The notes beneath the pieces were generated by a model, which searched no databases, was not told where the DNA came from, and saw only the letters and a program-made list of their open reading frames with translations. Positions 53,270-64,000 of a DNA stretch of 64,000 nt are shown here, in pieces. The stretch lies in the NCBI GenBank assembly GCA_963575745.1, contig CAUYUJ010016059.1:1040849-1104848 (forward strand), in the 5' to 3' direction. Each line of letters starts with the position of its first letter. Position 1 is the first letter of the stretch. Origin of the DNA: Prorocentrum cordatum. Lineage: Eukaryota > Sar > Dinophyceae > Prorocentrales > Prorocentraceae. Both the position numbers and the translations under genes were made by a program.

Positions 53270-54280
53270 GCAGTCACAGTCACAGCCTCAGCCTCAGCCT
53301 GCCTCAGTATCAGCCTGCCTCAGCCTCAGCCTCAGCCTGCCTCAGCCTCAGCCTCAGCCTGCTTCAGCCTCAGCCTCAGTCTGCCTTCAGCCTCGGCCTC
53401 AGCCTCAGCCTGCCTCAGCCTCAGCCATCAGCCTCATCAGCCTCAGCCTCAGCCTGCAGCCTCAGCCTCAGCCTCAGCCTCAGCCTCAGCCTCAGCCTCA
53501 GCCTCAGCCTCAGCCTCCTCAGCATCAGCCTGCCTCAGCCTCAGCCTGCAGCCTCAGCCTGCTTCAGCCTCAGCCTCAGTCTGCCTTCAGCCTCGGCCTC
53601 AGCCTCAGCCTGCCTCAGCCTCAGCCTGCATCAGCCTCAGCCTCAGCCTCAGCCTGCCTCAGCATCAGCCTGCCTCAGCCTCAGCCTCAGCCTGCCTCAG
53701 CCTCAGCCTCAGCCTCAGCCTCAGCCTCAGCCTCAGCCTCAGCCTCAGCCTGCCTTCAGCCTCAGCCTGCCTCAGCCTCAGCCTCAGCCTGCAGCCTCAG
53801 CCTCAGCCTCAGCCTCCTCAGCCTCAGCCTGCCTCAGCCTCAGCCTCAGCCTGCCTCAGCCTCAGCCTCAGCCTGCCTTCAGCCTCAGCCTCAGTCTGCC
53901 TTCAGCCTCGGCCTCAGCCTCAGCCTGCCTCAGCCTCAGCCTGCATCAGCCTCAGCCTCAGCCTCAGCCTGCCTCAGCATCAGCCTGCCTCAGCCTCAGC
54001 CTCAGCCTGCCTCAGCCTCAGCCTCAGCCTGCTTCAGCCTCAGCCTCAGTCTGCCTTCAGCCTCGGCCTCAGCCTCAGCCCTCAGCCTCAGCCTGCATCA
54101 GCCTCAGCCTCAGCCTCAGCCTGCCTCAGCATCAGCCTGCCTCAGCCTCAGCCTCCTGCCTGCCTCAGCCTCAGCCTGCAGCCTCAGCCTCAGCCTCAGC
54201 CTCAGCCTCAGCCTGCCTCAGCCTCAGCCTGCCTCAGCCTCAGCCTCAGCCTGCCTCAGCAGCAGCCTGCCTCAGCCTCA
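53270..54280. repeat. CAGCCT hexamer array, about 1 kb
   Basis: CAGCCTCAGCCTGCCTCAGC runs. A superimposed block with CAGTCTGCCTTCAGCCTCGG recurs near 53372, 53575, 53892 and 54047. The Ser-Ala/Leu-Ser frames are artefacts. Confidence 0.95.
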
Positions 54281-54645
54281 GTTGGCTCCGGGCATTCAAA
54301 ATGTGGCCCGGGAATGGAGTTCTGGGAACTCGAAGAGCACGAAGTGGCCTACAGTTGGCTCCGGGCATTCAAAATGTGGCCCGGGAATGGAGTTCTGGGA
54401 GCTCGAAGAGCACGAAGTGGCCTACAGTTGGCTCCGGGCATTCAAAATGTGGCCCGGGAATGGTGTTCTGGGAAGTCGAAGAGCACGAAGTGGCCTACAG
54501 TTGGCTCCAGGCATTCAAAATGTGGCCCGGGAGTGGAGTTCTGGGAACTCGAAGACCACGAAGTGGCCTACAGTTGGCTCCGGGCATTCAAAATGTACGC
54601 CGGGAATGGAGTTCTAGCAGCGCCAACAGCGATTTTGCGAGGATG
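54281..54645. repeat. 73-bp tandem repeat, five units
   Basis: GTTGGCTCCGGGCATTCAAA starts units at 54281, 54354, 54427, 54500 and 54573, an exact 73-bp period. Units differ at one to three bases. Confidence 0.97.
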
Positions 54646-54769
54646 TCCCAAGCGATTTGGGCTTCGGCGGCAGCCGCCCCGGGTCCCGCCCGGACCCCCC
54701 TGTGGAGTCATCTGCTGCTCTCTTTTGACACCACTAGAAACCTATCAGTTTTCGCTGTTAAGTAAAAAT

Positions 54770-55440
54770 GCATTGAATTCGGCTCTCGGGGCTCCATGGG
54801 CATGTTGCCCGCAGCTTGTTGGGGCGTCTTGTAGGCAAATGGGGTGCCTGCAGACTGTCTTAGGCGTCTGGAGTCGCTATTTTGGTGAGGGGGGCATCCC
54901 TGGATCGTGTTCGGCATTTGGGGGGGCTAGTTGACGGCTTCGGAGGCCCTCTTGGGGCCATCTGTGGCTGTTTCCGGGCCGTGTTAGAAGCCGCCTGGGC
55001 CGTCTCAGAGCGAAGCGGAGAGCGTCGAGGGCGATTTCGGATTACACCAGAGCTGGACAGGCGCACACGTGAACATCTTGCAAAAACCCTCGCGACATGC
55101 ATGGAATTCTGCCCTGGGGGCCCTCCTGGACAGATTTACGGCGGCTTCTTGGGGCGTCTTGTGTCGCTATTTTGGCAAGGAAGGGCTCCCCAGAACGTGT
55201 TGGGCAGGTCTGAGGGTCTGGTTGGCGGCTTCGTGGGAGGTCTGGGGGCCCTCTGGAGCTGTTTTTGGGCCGTGTTGGGAGTTTCCTGGGCCGTCTCAGA
55301 GCGAACTCGAGGGCGTCTGGGCCGTTTCGGATTGCACCGGAGCTGGACACACGCACACGCGGAAAGCACCCTCCTAAAATGTATAGACTTCGGCCCTTGG
55401 GACCTCTTGGGCAGGATTTCGGGGGCTTCTTGTGGCGTCC
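54770..55440 (+). repeat. Dispersed repeat family C, copies 3 and 4 in tandem
   Basis: Two successive units of about 310 bp share GGGGCGTCTTG, TCGCTATTTTGG, GGGCCGTGTT, TGGGCCGTCTCAGAGCGAA and CCGGAGCTGGACA-like blocks. Confidence 0.8.
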
Positions 55441-55483
55441 TGGGGGCATCATGCGCTCCTTTCCCCCTGTAGCCTGGTGTGTG

Positions 55484-55495
55484 TGTGTGCGTGCG

Positions 55496-55541
<46 letters not shown>

Positions 55542-55546
55542 CACAT
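55484..55546. repeat. TG/TA microsatellite
   Basis: TGTGTGTG passes into a near-pure TA run. Confidence 0.95.
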
Positions 55547-58509
55547 ATCCAGCGGCCATCGGGGACGACATCCACACGATACTGGCAGAATCCCTCCGCC
55601 CGCACGGCGCGGCGCGCCCGGCCACGAGCGCGGAGGAGCCGCGCAGGGGGCCACCGCGAGCGAGGCGGGGGCGCAGGGGGCGCGGCGGGCGGCGGAGAAG
55701 CCCGCAAGGGCGCAGAGGGCGCCTGCAGCCCCTGCTGCACGGTCTGTGCGTTGGCCGGCGTCGCTGAGAGGCCGAGCAGGACCAAGGCCTCGGCGCCAAG
55801 TGCAGCGCCGCCAGCGCCGCCGCTGGCGTCGCCGCCGCCGCCGTCCTCGTCGCCCTCGCCGCCGTCACCGTCGCCTTCGCCTTTGCCGCGTTCGTTGACG
55901 CCCTTGTCGTCGCCGCTACTGGATGGCAAGTCATCACATGTGAGCTCTAATCCTTGCCGCCATCTTCCTTCATTCCTCCCTCCTCCTCCTTCCCCCCACG
56001 TTCTCGTCCTCCTCCTGCGCCCCGTCCTCTTCCTACGCCTCGGCCGTGACCATGGGTGCGACGGGGCCGCGAGTGCCGCCGCGACGAAGTCTCGGTCCGT
56101 GCCAGTGCATTCTTGAGGCGATGCCCGAGCGGCCTCTGTTCTCGCGCGCGAGCTCGCCAAAGGCACATGCGAACAGGGCGCCTCGCGGTTGAGGGAGGGG
56201 GATGTGTTCCATTAGAGAAACAAACAATGACATGAACATAAAAATTCGGAGGTCCGCGCGGATTTCTCGGATAGGCGCTGGACCCTCCCTGTCGGCGCCC
56301 CTGCCGCCGCCCCTGGCGCGCTCTGCGCGCCAGGGAGGGGATGGGGAGGGAGAGGGGGGAAACGTGCACCGAAATCACTCTGGCGGCCCAAGCGAAGCCT
56401 GCACCGAAATCAATCTGGCGCGCCAAGGGGCGCCAGGCCGCCGCGCCGCCGCCGGCGCGCACTGCTGCCTTCCGCTTGCCGCCCTCGTCCGCGTCCTCGC
56501 CGTCGTCGTAGCCGTGGCCGTCGCGGCCGCGGCAAGCCGTCGTCGTAGCCGTCGGCATGCCACCGTCCCCGACGGGGCCACCCCGACCGGTGCGTCGCGG
56601 CCCGCCTCCCGCCGCGCACGGCGGAGCGCGCCCACGCGCGCGCGCGGCCGCGGGCGCGCCGCCGTCGCCGTCGCTGTCGCCACCACCCTTGCCGCCGCCG
56701 CCGCGGCCGCGGCAGCCGCCGCCGTCGTCGTCTTTGCCGTCGAGGCTCGGCGGGGCGAGCGGCGGGGGGGCGGTCTCGGCCGGCGGTCGCAGCGCCGGCG
56801 GGCACGAGGCCGGGGCACAGCCGAGGTTGTTGTAGCCTGCCCCCGCTGCGGCGACAGCAACGACGCCGATGACGACGACGCCCTCCACGACCTCTATGAC
56901 CACGACGGGCCCCAGGGCCGTAACACTAGAAGGTGAACGAGGAGGACGAAGGAGAGGATGAGAGGGGGAGGGGCGAAGACGAGGCCAGAGTTGCCGAACC
57001 AGTAGGGCGGCTGGAATGCGCACTGGCTCTCTGCGATCAGCCGCGCGGGGCGCATCGTGATCAGCACCACAGCCAAGAAGAGGTCCGCATGTATACGGGG
57101 CGCTCACATGTGCTCACACCCCCTCCAACAGAAATGCGGCGGCACAGGCGTCAGCGGGGACACGCCGCGCGTAGGGAGGTGGAGCGAACAGTGGACTCCG
57201 GCTCTCTCTCTCTCTCTCTCTCTCTCTGCGCGACAAACTTACGCAACGATTCGGTCGCGAGAAGCCTGCGCAAAACTGCATCCCGCAGCGGCAACGCAGA
57301 GCCGCCAGCAGAGACGGCAGGAGGCACCGAACCGCTCAGCCTTACCAACAGCATTCACTGCTGCTGGCGAGCTGCATTCCGACGAGCTCATACCGAATAA
57401 ATAAAGAAGGCGCGGAAAACTATGGAATATGGACGAACGTGCCGCTGGAGTTGCGTGGTGCATTCCGAGCGTGCGGGGGCTATGCGCTGGATGCACGTGC
57501 GGAGGGCCATTGGGCCCAATCGCACTCGGGCCGAGCGCTGGAACGACATGCAGCCACATGTTTCCAGCTCTCGCCCAGGCAAGGGTACATCTGGCCTGGC
57601 CGCGTCTTCCGGCGCAGGGGGAGGAGTGGGAATGGGAGGAGGGCGCGGAGGACGATGAAGAGGTGGAATATGGATGGAAGCGGCTCCACCGTCCCGCATA
57701 GACCGAGCCTCTATCCGTGCTGAATGCGGCTCCCGAGCCTCCGACACCACACACCCGAGCGACGAAGAAGGGGGTGCCTTGCGCATGCGGGCACAATGAC
57801 CTGACCCGCAGGCTCACGCAGACGTGGCACACCGGCTGGACGAGAGTGCGCTCATAATTACGCGGCCAGACGCAGTCAGGTCGGGAGCTTTTGCCTCGCG
57901 TGTCGCGGCGGCGGCCCCAGCGGCACGCCATGCCCTGCAAGGGCAAATCGTGTCGCGGGGCGGGGGGCTGGGAGGAGCTCGGGACGCTGCCGCCTGGGGA
58001 CTGGGACGTGTCTGCGCCGTCGCACCGAGGCGTGGTGGGTCGGAACCGGCGGCGCGGCACGCTGGGCAAGCGCTCCTGACCGTGAGCTCGCGCGCGAGTG
58101 TCCGGGCAGGCGACCCTCGTCGCGCAAGCCGCTCGCCCCACGCGCACGACGGCCGTCCTCTCGGCAAGCGGAGGGAGGTCTGCGAACGCGACGAGGGCCG
58201 TGCGCGGGCGGAACGCAGTCTGGCAGACGCTCCCCCCGGGCGCCCTTGGGAAACGCGGGGTTCGTCGTGATGGCGTTCTGGAAATTCTGGACCGCCTCCT
58301 CGGGGAAAAGGAACATACCAACACATCCTCTCTTTCTCCCGTTCTCGGCACAGGCTCTGGACCTTTGGACACCCTCCTGGAGACCGGCTTGTCCTCTTGG
58401 CTACTGCTTCATGGTCTGGGAAACCACATGTGGCATCATGATGAAAGAACAAGAACACCAGCTTCGCATGGATTGTTGCTCAAATACGTTTGCCAGCGTA
58501 GACCCTGAG
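55547..58509. other. GC-rich stretch, no gene recognised
   Basis: Triplet-rich GCC/CGC patches (55790-55915, 56500-56740) keep frames open on both strands; none has a motif. A CT dinucleotide run lies at 57202-57228. I tested the long minus frames at 55042-56166, 55947-57107 and 57239-58372 for familiar domains and found none. Confidence 0.4.
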
Positions 58510-58800
58510 CAGTGTCGACTTGAGCGTGTGCAAGCTCACTGTGCAATAGATGTGCGTGGTGCAAGTTATGCATGATCAAATCGATGTGGTGCAAGCTATG
58601 GGTGGTCGAAGCTATGGAAAAAAGGAAGCAGTGTGGTGCAAACTCTGTGCGGTGCAAGCCACGTGGTCTAGTTGGTGAAAGCCGTGTAGTGCAAGCTATC
58701 CGGCGCAAGCTCTGCGGTGCAAGCTATGCGGTGTACGCGATGCGGTGCAGGCCGTGTGCGTGATGCGGTGCAGGCCGTGTGCGTGACGCGTGATGCGTGA
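58510..58800. repeat. Degenerate minisatellite GTGCAAGCTATGCG
   Basis: Variants such as GGTGCAAGCTCTGCGGTGCA and, at the right end, GATGCGGTGCAGGCCGTGTG (twice). Confidence 0.75.
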
Positions 58801-61800
58801 GGCCTCAGAGGGCCTTGGTGGCAACGGGCCGGGAGGCCGTGGCCGCAGCACAGCTGAAGCCTGGCCCAGAAGCAAGCCTGTGCTGCCCTGGAGGTCTCTG
58901 GGAGCCTCCGGAGGCACGCCTCCCGAAGCCTCTGCATGCCCCTGGGGGGGGGGGGGGGGCCAAACTTAACTGTGCCGAAGACGCTCAAACACATCGATCC
59001 CCGAACCTACAGCAATGCTTTGCCCCGTTCCTCTCCCGGCTCCTCGCGCCTGCCCACGTGCCACAGCGCTAGCCCGTAGTCGTGCCAAACCTCCTCCTGC
59101 CGGCCCCGACAGGCGCCCAGCAGCGGCGCAGCGGTTGGCAGAGGCGAAAGCACCGTCCTCTTCCTCCCCCATTCTCCTCCTCCATCACCTCCCTCTCCCC
59201 CTTTCACCGGAGATCTCCAAATCTCTCCCGAGGATCCGAAGGCTCCAAGGCCTCCAAGACGACGGCTCGACCTCCGCACTGGAGGCTCAGGAGAGAGGAG
59301 GGACGAGGAGGAGGAGGAGGAGGAGGGGAAGGGAAGGTCGAAGACCTGTGAGTTTGGATACTTTCCGTCCTTTGCCGCTGCAGGCCTTTGGGGGGAAGGC
59401 CAAGACATCGCCCCCTGCGCTTTCCCTGAAGTCTCCGGTTGCCTCCTCGGACTCGGGGCGGACGAGCCCCGCCGCCCGGCACGGCTGGAACTCTCGGACA
59501 CGCCCCCCACCCGCCCCCCGCAGTCCGTGCCGAGCCTGGCCGGTCGCATGGGAACCCTGCGCACGGCGCCCGCATGGCAGGGCCCTCTCTGGGCGGGCTC
59601 GAAGTCGGCCCCCTGGGCAAGTGCCAGGCACGTGCCCGAGCAGCTGTCCGAGCCGCGTCCGGCCGTGGCGACGATGGGAGCTCTCCCGGACGCCGACGCC
59701 CAGCTGGAAAGCGAGGGGAGTCGGCATCGGATCGCTGGAGATCGGATCGGAACGTGCCTCGGGCCAGGCCGCAACGGAAGGGAGTCGGAATGGGATCGGC
59801 CGCTCCCAGGATGCACAGCTGAGCCGTGCAAGCATCGGGCCGCATCGGGGCGTCGGAATATCGGAGTCGAGTCGGATCGAGCCGGCAGGAATCGATATCT
59901 TGCATCGGACAACCGGATCGAAATTTGCCTGAAACCCAAACCACCATGGATTTCCCGAGGGCACTTGGAGATGGGACCGAGGGCGGCCGCCGCCGCCGCG
60001 GGCGCCGCCCTCGCTGATGTCGTCACCTCCGCCCGCGTCTTGGCCCCCGTCGCCGCGTCTTGGCCCCCGTCGCCGCCGTCGCTCTCGTCTCTGGCGCCGC
60101 CACCGTGGCCGCCGTCACCGCCGTCGCTCGCCGCCGTCGCCGCAGTGTCGTCGCCGTCGCCTCTGGCGCCGTCACCACCGCCCACATCGTCTCCGCCGCT
60201 CGCCGCCGTCGTCGGTGCTGCCGTCGCCGCCGTGACCGCCGCCGCCGCGCCGCGCCGGCGGGCCAACCTCGGCCAGGGTCAGCGGGCTGAAGTACCCGGT
60301 CACGGCCTCGCTGCCGCCGCAGGCCCCGGGGGCAGGGTGGGCGGGCGCGGCAGCGCAGCGCCGAGAGGGAGGGCTTTGGCCGACGGGAGGGGCCCGGGGA
60401 GAGAGGAGGATCTGAGAAGGCCCTTCCCGGCTCCCCCCGTCCCCTGTAGGACCTCCCCGCCGGGAGGAGGGAGGGCGGGGAGGGACAGGGGGAGGGAGGA
60501 GGAGGGGAGGAAGAGGAGGGAGGGAGGGAGGGAGGGCGTGGGGGAGGGAGGAAGAGGAGAGGGGGCTCCCAGCGTGAGCTCGCAGGCGGTGCGCTGCTGG
60601 CTGGCCGCGCCGCCGACCCGCGGCCAGGTGCCGCAGCAGCCAGCCGCAGGAGCAAGCCGCAGCAGCCAGCCGCAGCAGCCAGCCGCGGCAGCCAGCCGCG
60701 GCAGCCAGCCGCAGCAGCCAGCCGCAGCAGCAAGCGGCACAGATGCCGACGGACATCGCGGCGACGTGCAGCGCCGCGCCCACCCTCCCCTCAACTCGTC
60801 CCTGGTGAGCCTTGGTGGTGTAGCCAGCCTCGCACTTCTCCCTCTCCTTAGCTTGGCAAGCCCAACTGGGACGACAACCTCGGGGGGTGCACCCTCAGAA
60901 ACGGTAGGGGATCCCTAAGGCTGGCGTCGAACAGATGTGATGCCAACCACAGGGGGTAGGAATCTGTTCCAGGCTGGTACTGGTGACGGTCCCCCCCTCT
61001 CGGCAAGAAACGGCGGGAGTTTCTGATCACCAGTTCGGGGCGTGAGCGCGCCGACGGAGCGGACACGCGCCGAGGGACCACAGGCGCTATGCACCGGCGG
61101 GCCCGGGCTCGCGGCGGGCAATGCCCTCGGCACATCTGAGCAGACTTCGGCTGCTCGGCCCGGGAGGAGGGGAAAGGGGGAGCCCTCAGAGCTCTCGGAC
61201 CAACCGCAGGGACACCGTTCGTGAACCTGCAGACTCGGCCTCGCGGCGCCAGCGCGCTCCACGTGCCAGGGCCGGCGGGCACAGGCATGCCTCTCGCACT
61301 CCAAGCGCGGGGATGGGGAGAGGGGGAATGAGGGCGGAGAGGGCGGAGGAGGGGCAAAAGCATCAGGATGGTGAGGAGGGAGGGGAGGAATCGGAGCGCG
61401 AAGAGAGAGAGGAGCACGACGGCGAGAAGGGATCGGAGAAAGACGGGGACGTTTCGCAAGGGGACGGGGAGGGATGGAGTGATCGGACTGATGCTTGGAG
61501 GGAGGAAGCGAAATGGTAGGGTCGGCGTAGAAATGAAGGCAAATGGGGCAGGTTCCAGGTCGTTTTGACACCACAACTATCGGACAAACGCATGGCACAA
61601 AGCCCCTACAGTCTGGGAGCAGGACTCCTGTGGCGAGGCCCTGAACGAGACTGGTCTGGAAGTCGAGGAGCTGGCACTGCGAAGAGAATCAAATGTCTCG
61701 CTTCCGTTCAAGGGGAAGACCAGCCGGGGGAGAACGGGACGACGCGACCGACGGGAGAAGGACGAGAAGGACACGCGGGAGGCGGACAAAGATAGCGGGA

Positions 61801-62057
61801 CGGGGGCTGAAGGTGGGCGGTCGTAACACGCCGCTGTCGCCCCGCAGACGGACGGCTGGCCCGAGTCGAGCAAATCGCTCTACGCGCGACCATTGGGGGC
61901 GACCAAAGCTGGGGAAACCAAAAGGTACCGATGCCGCTGCTCCCCAGACCTCTCCCGGGGTGCGGTCTGACCAGAATTTCAAGGCGAACCCAGCGGTGGC
62001 ACGGCAAAACGAGCCGGGGTAGCGGCATGGGTCCCTCGACCAGAAGGGCGACCAAGA
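58801..62057. other. GC-rich stretch, no gene recognised
   Basis: Contains a 16-base G run (58944-58959), GGATCG-rich patch (59700-59930), GCCGTCGCC triplet patch (60040-60250), GGGA-rich patch (60450-60560) and a CAGCCGCAGCAGC tract (60635-60735). Frames on both strands are Arg/Pro/Ala-rich without motifs. Confidence 0.4.
60635..60735. repeat. CAGCCGCAGCAGC short tandem tract
   Basis: About eight units of 9-15 bp, GC-rich and triplet-based. Confidence 0.85.
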
Positions 62058-62675
62058 TCACAGGCCAGCGGCCGTTGTCGTTCGCAGCAGCCTCGGCGGG
62101 CGCCGCGTCGAGCACCAGGTCGAGCAGCTTCGGCGGGTGCTTCTCGATCCAAGGCCCTCGTATTGGTGGATCGCCAGAAAATGCACATGCAGGAGGGGCG
62201 CGCCATCCGCCACAACCTCGACACGCTCCCCCGGGCTCATCCCACTGGCGCGCTGCGAGATCTCCCGGAAGAAGTCGACAATTCGGTTGAGAACTACCGT
62301 CGCACGCCAGAGCTCAATATTGCCGCAATCCTCCGAGCACATCGGGGAGACATGCCACATTCCTTGGTACACGTCGAGATGATTATCGAAGCCATTTCGC
62401 GCGGCCTTCTTTGCGAACACTATGCTGCCACCTGCGATCGCCTCTGCCTGGCTCACCGCGATGTACATGGGTGCGGAGGCCATCTTGAACTGGGCCTCGC
62501 CCGCGTGGAAGGGGGACACCACGGCCGACGTACTGCAGTGCGGTTGAGCGGCGCACCCTGGAACACGACGTCCCCACCTCGTACAACGCATCCCATGAAA
62601 AAGTGTTGTAATCCACCAGCGCCCTCGTGGGGTAATCAGCCTATTGCCCAGCAAGCCAACCGACAGGAATACCAA
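62058..62675 (-). pseudogene. Alpha/beta hydrolase (fold-3, HSL-like), C-terminal fragment
   Basis: The minus frame, from a Met at 62675 that may not be the true start, contains VVSPFHAG near residue 52, MYIAVSQAEAI near 70-80, AKKAARNGFD near 88, VYQGMWHVSP at 102-111, and DFFREI near 134. This is the last third of an alpha/beta hydrolase fold-3 enzyme (hormone-sensitive-lipase group). His108 (codon at 62352-62354) would be the catalytic His. The usual Asp five residues after Glu78 is Gly here. The oxyanion HGG and nucleophile GDSAG segments are not found in the 1.3 kb to the right. It could be the last exon of a gene running beyond the window or a broken copy. Only the segment from about residue 45 to 142 is convincing. 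Confidence 0.45.
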
Positions 62676-62760
62676 TCGACAAGAATACCCATCGACCTAC
62701 CAACCAAAAGTGGCCATGCAAGCAGAGGGGGTGTCGGCGGCAGAGGGCAAAACCCTTCAG

Positions 62761-63050
62761 ATCCGGCCGCTCCCGCCGGGCGGGTTGGGCCGTGCGAGAC
62801 CTCTCTGACACAGTGTCTGGCACAGTCTTTGGCCCCCTTCTCCAGTGCCTGGTCAAAAACCTCCTGAAAGTCCCTCCGAGGGGGCCCCACTCTGCCGCCG
62901 GCCCCCCCCCCCCCTCAAGGTCTCAAACGGCCCGGGGACGACCCAAGGGCGCCCCAAGCCGGTCCAAAAGAGTCCCGAGCAGTCCAAGAGAGCCTCCAGA
63001 CGGTTCCAGATCGCTCCAAGACGCCCAAGATGGCCTCCAGACGGCCCAAG
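62761..63050. repeat. 290-bp direct duplication, left copy (family C related)
   Basis: ATCCGGCCGCTCC through CTCCAGACGGCCCAAGA recurs at 63711-64000 with only a few differences, including C-run length. Both copies contain CTCTCTGACACAGTGTCTGG and a small conserved minus-strand frame (DFQEVFDQALEKGAKDCARH). Confidence 0.95.
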
Positions 63051-63500
63051 ACGCCTTCAAGACGGCCCAAGAGGGCTCCAAGAGCACCCCCAAGACAGCC
63101 CCGAGAAGCAAAAATCATCGATTTTCAATGGTTTTTGAAGGATTTTCACGTTCACGCCATTTCGGCTTACCCACGCTCCACGACGGCCCAAGAGGCCCCC
63201 AATATCGCCCCAGGACGGCCCAACATGCCCCCAAGACGGCCCCAAGACGGCCCAAGAGGGCCCCAAGACCGCCCAAGAGGCCCCCGGGACGGCCCAAGAG
63301 GGGCCCCAGGATGGCCCCAAGAGGAGGCCCAGAAGGGGTACCCGAATGAACATGTCGAGCTTTCGGCTCAAGAGGCCCCCATGAGGCCCTAAGAGGCCCC
63401 CTGGAGGCCCCCAACAAACCCCAAGAGAGCCCCAAGAGGCCCCAAGAGGGCCCCAAGAGGTCTCCAAGAAGCCCCTGGGACGCCCCCAAGAGGCCCCTAA
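63051..63500. repeat. GGCCCCAAGAGG / GGCCCAAGACGG low-complexity field
   Basis: Irregular 10-13-bp units; the complement (GGGCCGTCTTGG) characterises family C at 52680-53075, so this field is family C in the opposite orientation. Confidence 0.85.
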
Positions 63501-63710
63501 AATGCCCCGCAGAAGCCTCCGAGAGCCCTCTCGAGAGACCCCAGGAAGCGTCCATGAGGACTCCGTCCGACCCAAAACCCAAGCACGGTGGCGGGATGGG
63601 GCGACGGCTATTTGATAGCTGGCATACGCGCCGCGTCACGACTTTCGATGCTGCGCACCTCTTCGAAAAACTCCCAGGGAACGGCCGGTGATGCGCCGCC
63701 GGCGTCCTCG

Positions 63711-64000
63711 ATCCGGCCGCTCCGGCCCGGCGGGTTGGGCCGTGCGAGACCTCTCTGACACAGTGTCTGGCACAGTCTTTGGCCCCCTTCTCCAGTGCCT
63801 GGTCAAAAACCTCCTGAAAGTCCCTCCGAGAGGGCCCCACTCTGCCGCCGGCCCCCCCCCCCCTCAAGGTCTCAAACGGCCCGTGGACGACCCAAGGGCG
63901 CCCCAAGCCGGTCCAAGAGAGTCCCGAGCAGTCCAAGAGAGCCTCCAGACGGTTCCAGATCGCTCCAAGACGCCCAAGATGGCCTCCAGACGGCCCAAGA
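63711..64000. repeat. 290-bp direct duplication, right copy (cut by window end)
   Basis: Partner of 62761-63050 at an offset of 950 bp. It continues to the last base, so the larger repeat unit may continue beyond the window. Confidence 0.95.

Noticed and set aside
53249-54934. 561-codon plus-strand frame
   Set aside because: Translation of CAGCCT hexamers and 73-bp repeats; not a protein.
59007-60266. 419-codon minus-strand frame
   Set aside because: GC-rich with overlapping frames on both strands and no motif; coding not supported.
62700-62716. GCCACTTTTGGTTGG on the minus strand near the hydrolase fragment, vaguely leader-like
   Set aside because: Needs an insertion and lacks the GCTCAAG end; too weak.
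63340-63371. GAGCTTTCGGCTCAAG, matching the leader's 3' end
   Set aside because: 14 of 21 matches within a low-complexity family C field and no ORF downstream.

Overview
This window reads as nuclear DNA of a dinoflagellate. The decisive evidence is a perfect copy of the dinoflagellate spliced-leader (DinoSL) sequence on the minus strand at 10068-10089, with degenerate tandem relics of it at 47595-47630 and probably at 13767-13802. The retroelement types, the long GC-rich repeat fields and the very low gene density agree. Species cannot be resolved by reading. Most of the 64 kb is tandem and dispersed repeat.

Layout. 3-4668 (+): the most interesting locus. It is a 5'-incomplete gene carrying a D5-type superfamily 3 helicase, then (across a plausible 342-bp phase-0 intron and a one-base G-tract frameshift) a region with family-A-like primase-polymerase (TV-Pol-like) motifs, a C2H2 zinc finger and a DDE-transposase-like domain. 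4886-5995: array of about 235-bp palindromic units. 6195-10089 (-): remnant of a non-LTR retrotransposon (zinc-ribbon ORF1-like region, AP-type endonuclease, start of a reverse transcriptase) whose 5' end carries the DinoSL. 11150-12645: about 90-bp satellite. 12988-13677 (-): CCCH zinc-finger ORF. 14600-16975: CCATTR hexamer array. 17262-18790: GC-rich minisatellites. 19145-25709 (-): a decayed Ty1/copia LTR element (gag, protease, integrase, RT, RNase H) with short diverged candidate LTRs, followed by a 74-bp tandem array at 25740-26530.

26540-42300: dispersed composite repeats. Family A lies at 27955-29036 and again, partly inverted, at 37025-38190. Family B has three head-to-tail units at 29155-32830 and one at 40045-41590. 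Both are led by CAA tracts and share a short internal module. They are separated by ATC, CA, TATG-type and TACTC low-complexity fields. 43440-47612 (-): a second non-LTR element of RTE-like type (ORF1-like, endonuclease and RT fragments), again with spliced-leader relics at its 5' end. 47630-64000: microsatellites (GAC, TA, ATC, CAGCCT), a 73-bp tandem repeat, a third dispersed family (C), large GC-rich stretches with no recognisable gene, a fragment of an alpha/beta hydrolase (62058-62675, -) and a 290-bp duplication at the right end.

How it fits together. I see no operon or cellular pathway. The coding content is almost wholly mobile: one DNA-type replication/transposition gene, one LTR element and two LINE-like elements. 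Spliced leaders at the 5' ends of both LINE-like remnants suggest that trans-spliced transcripts were reverse transcribed and reinserted. Several frameshifts and stops show that most elements are dead, although G-tract length errors could explain a few. All family assignments come from reading motifs; no search was run.
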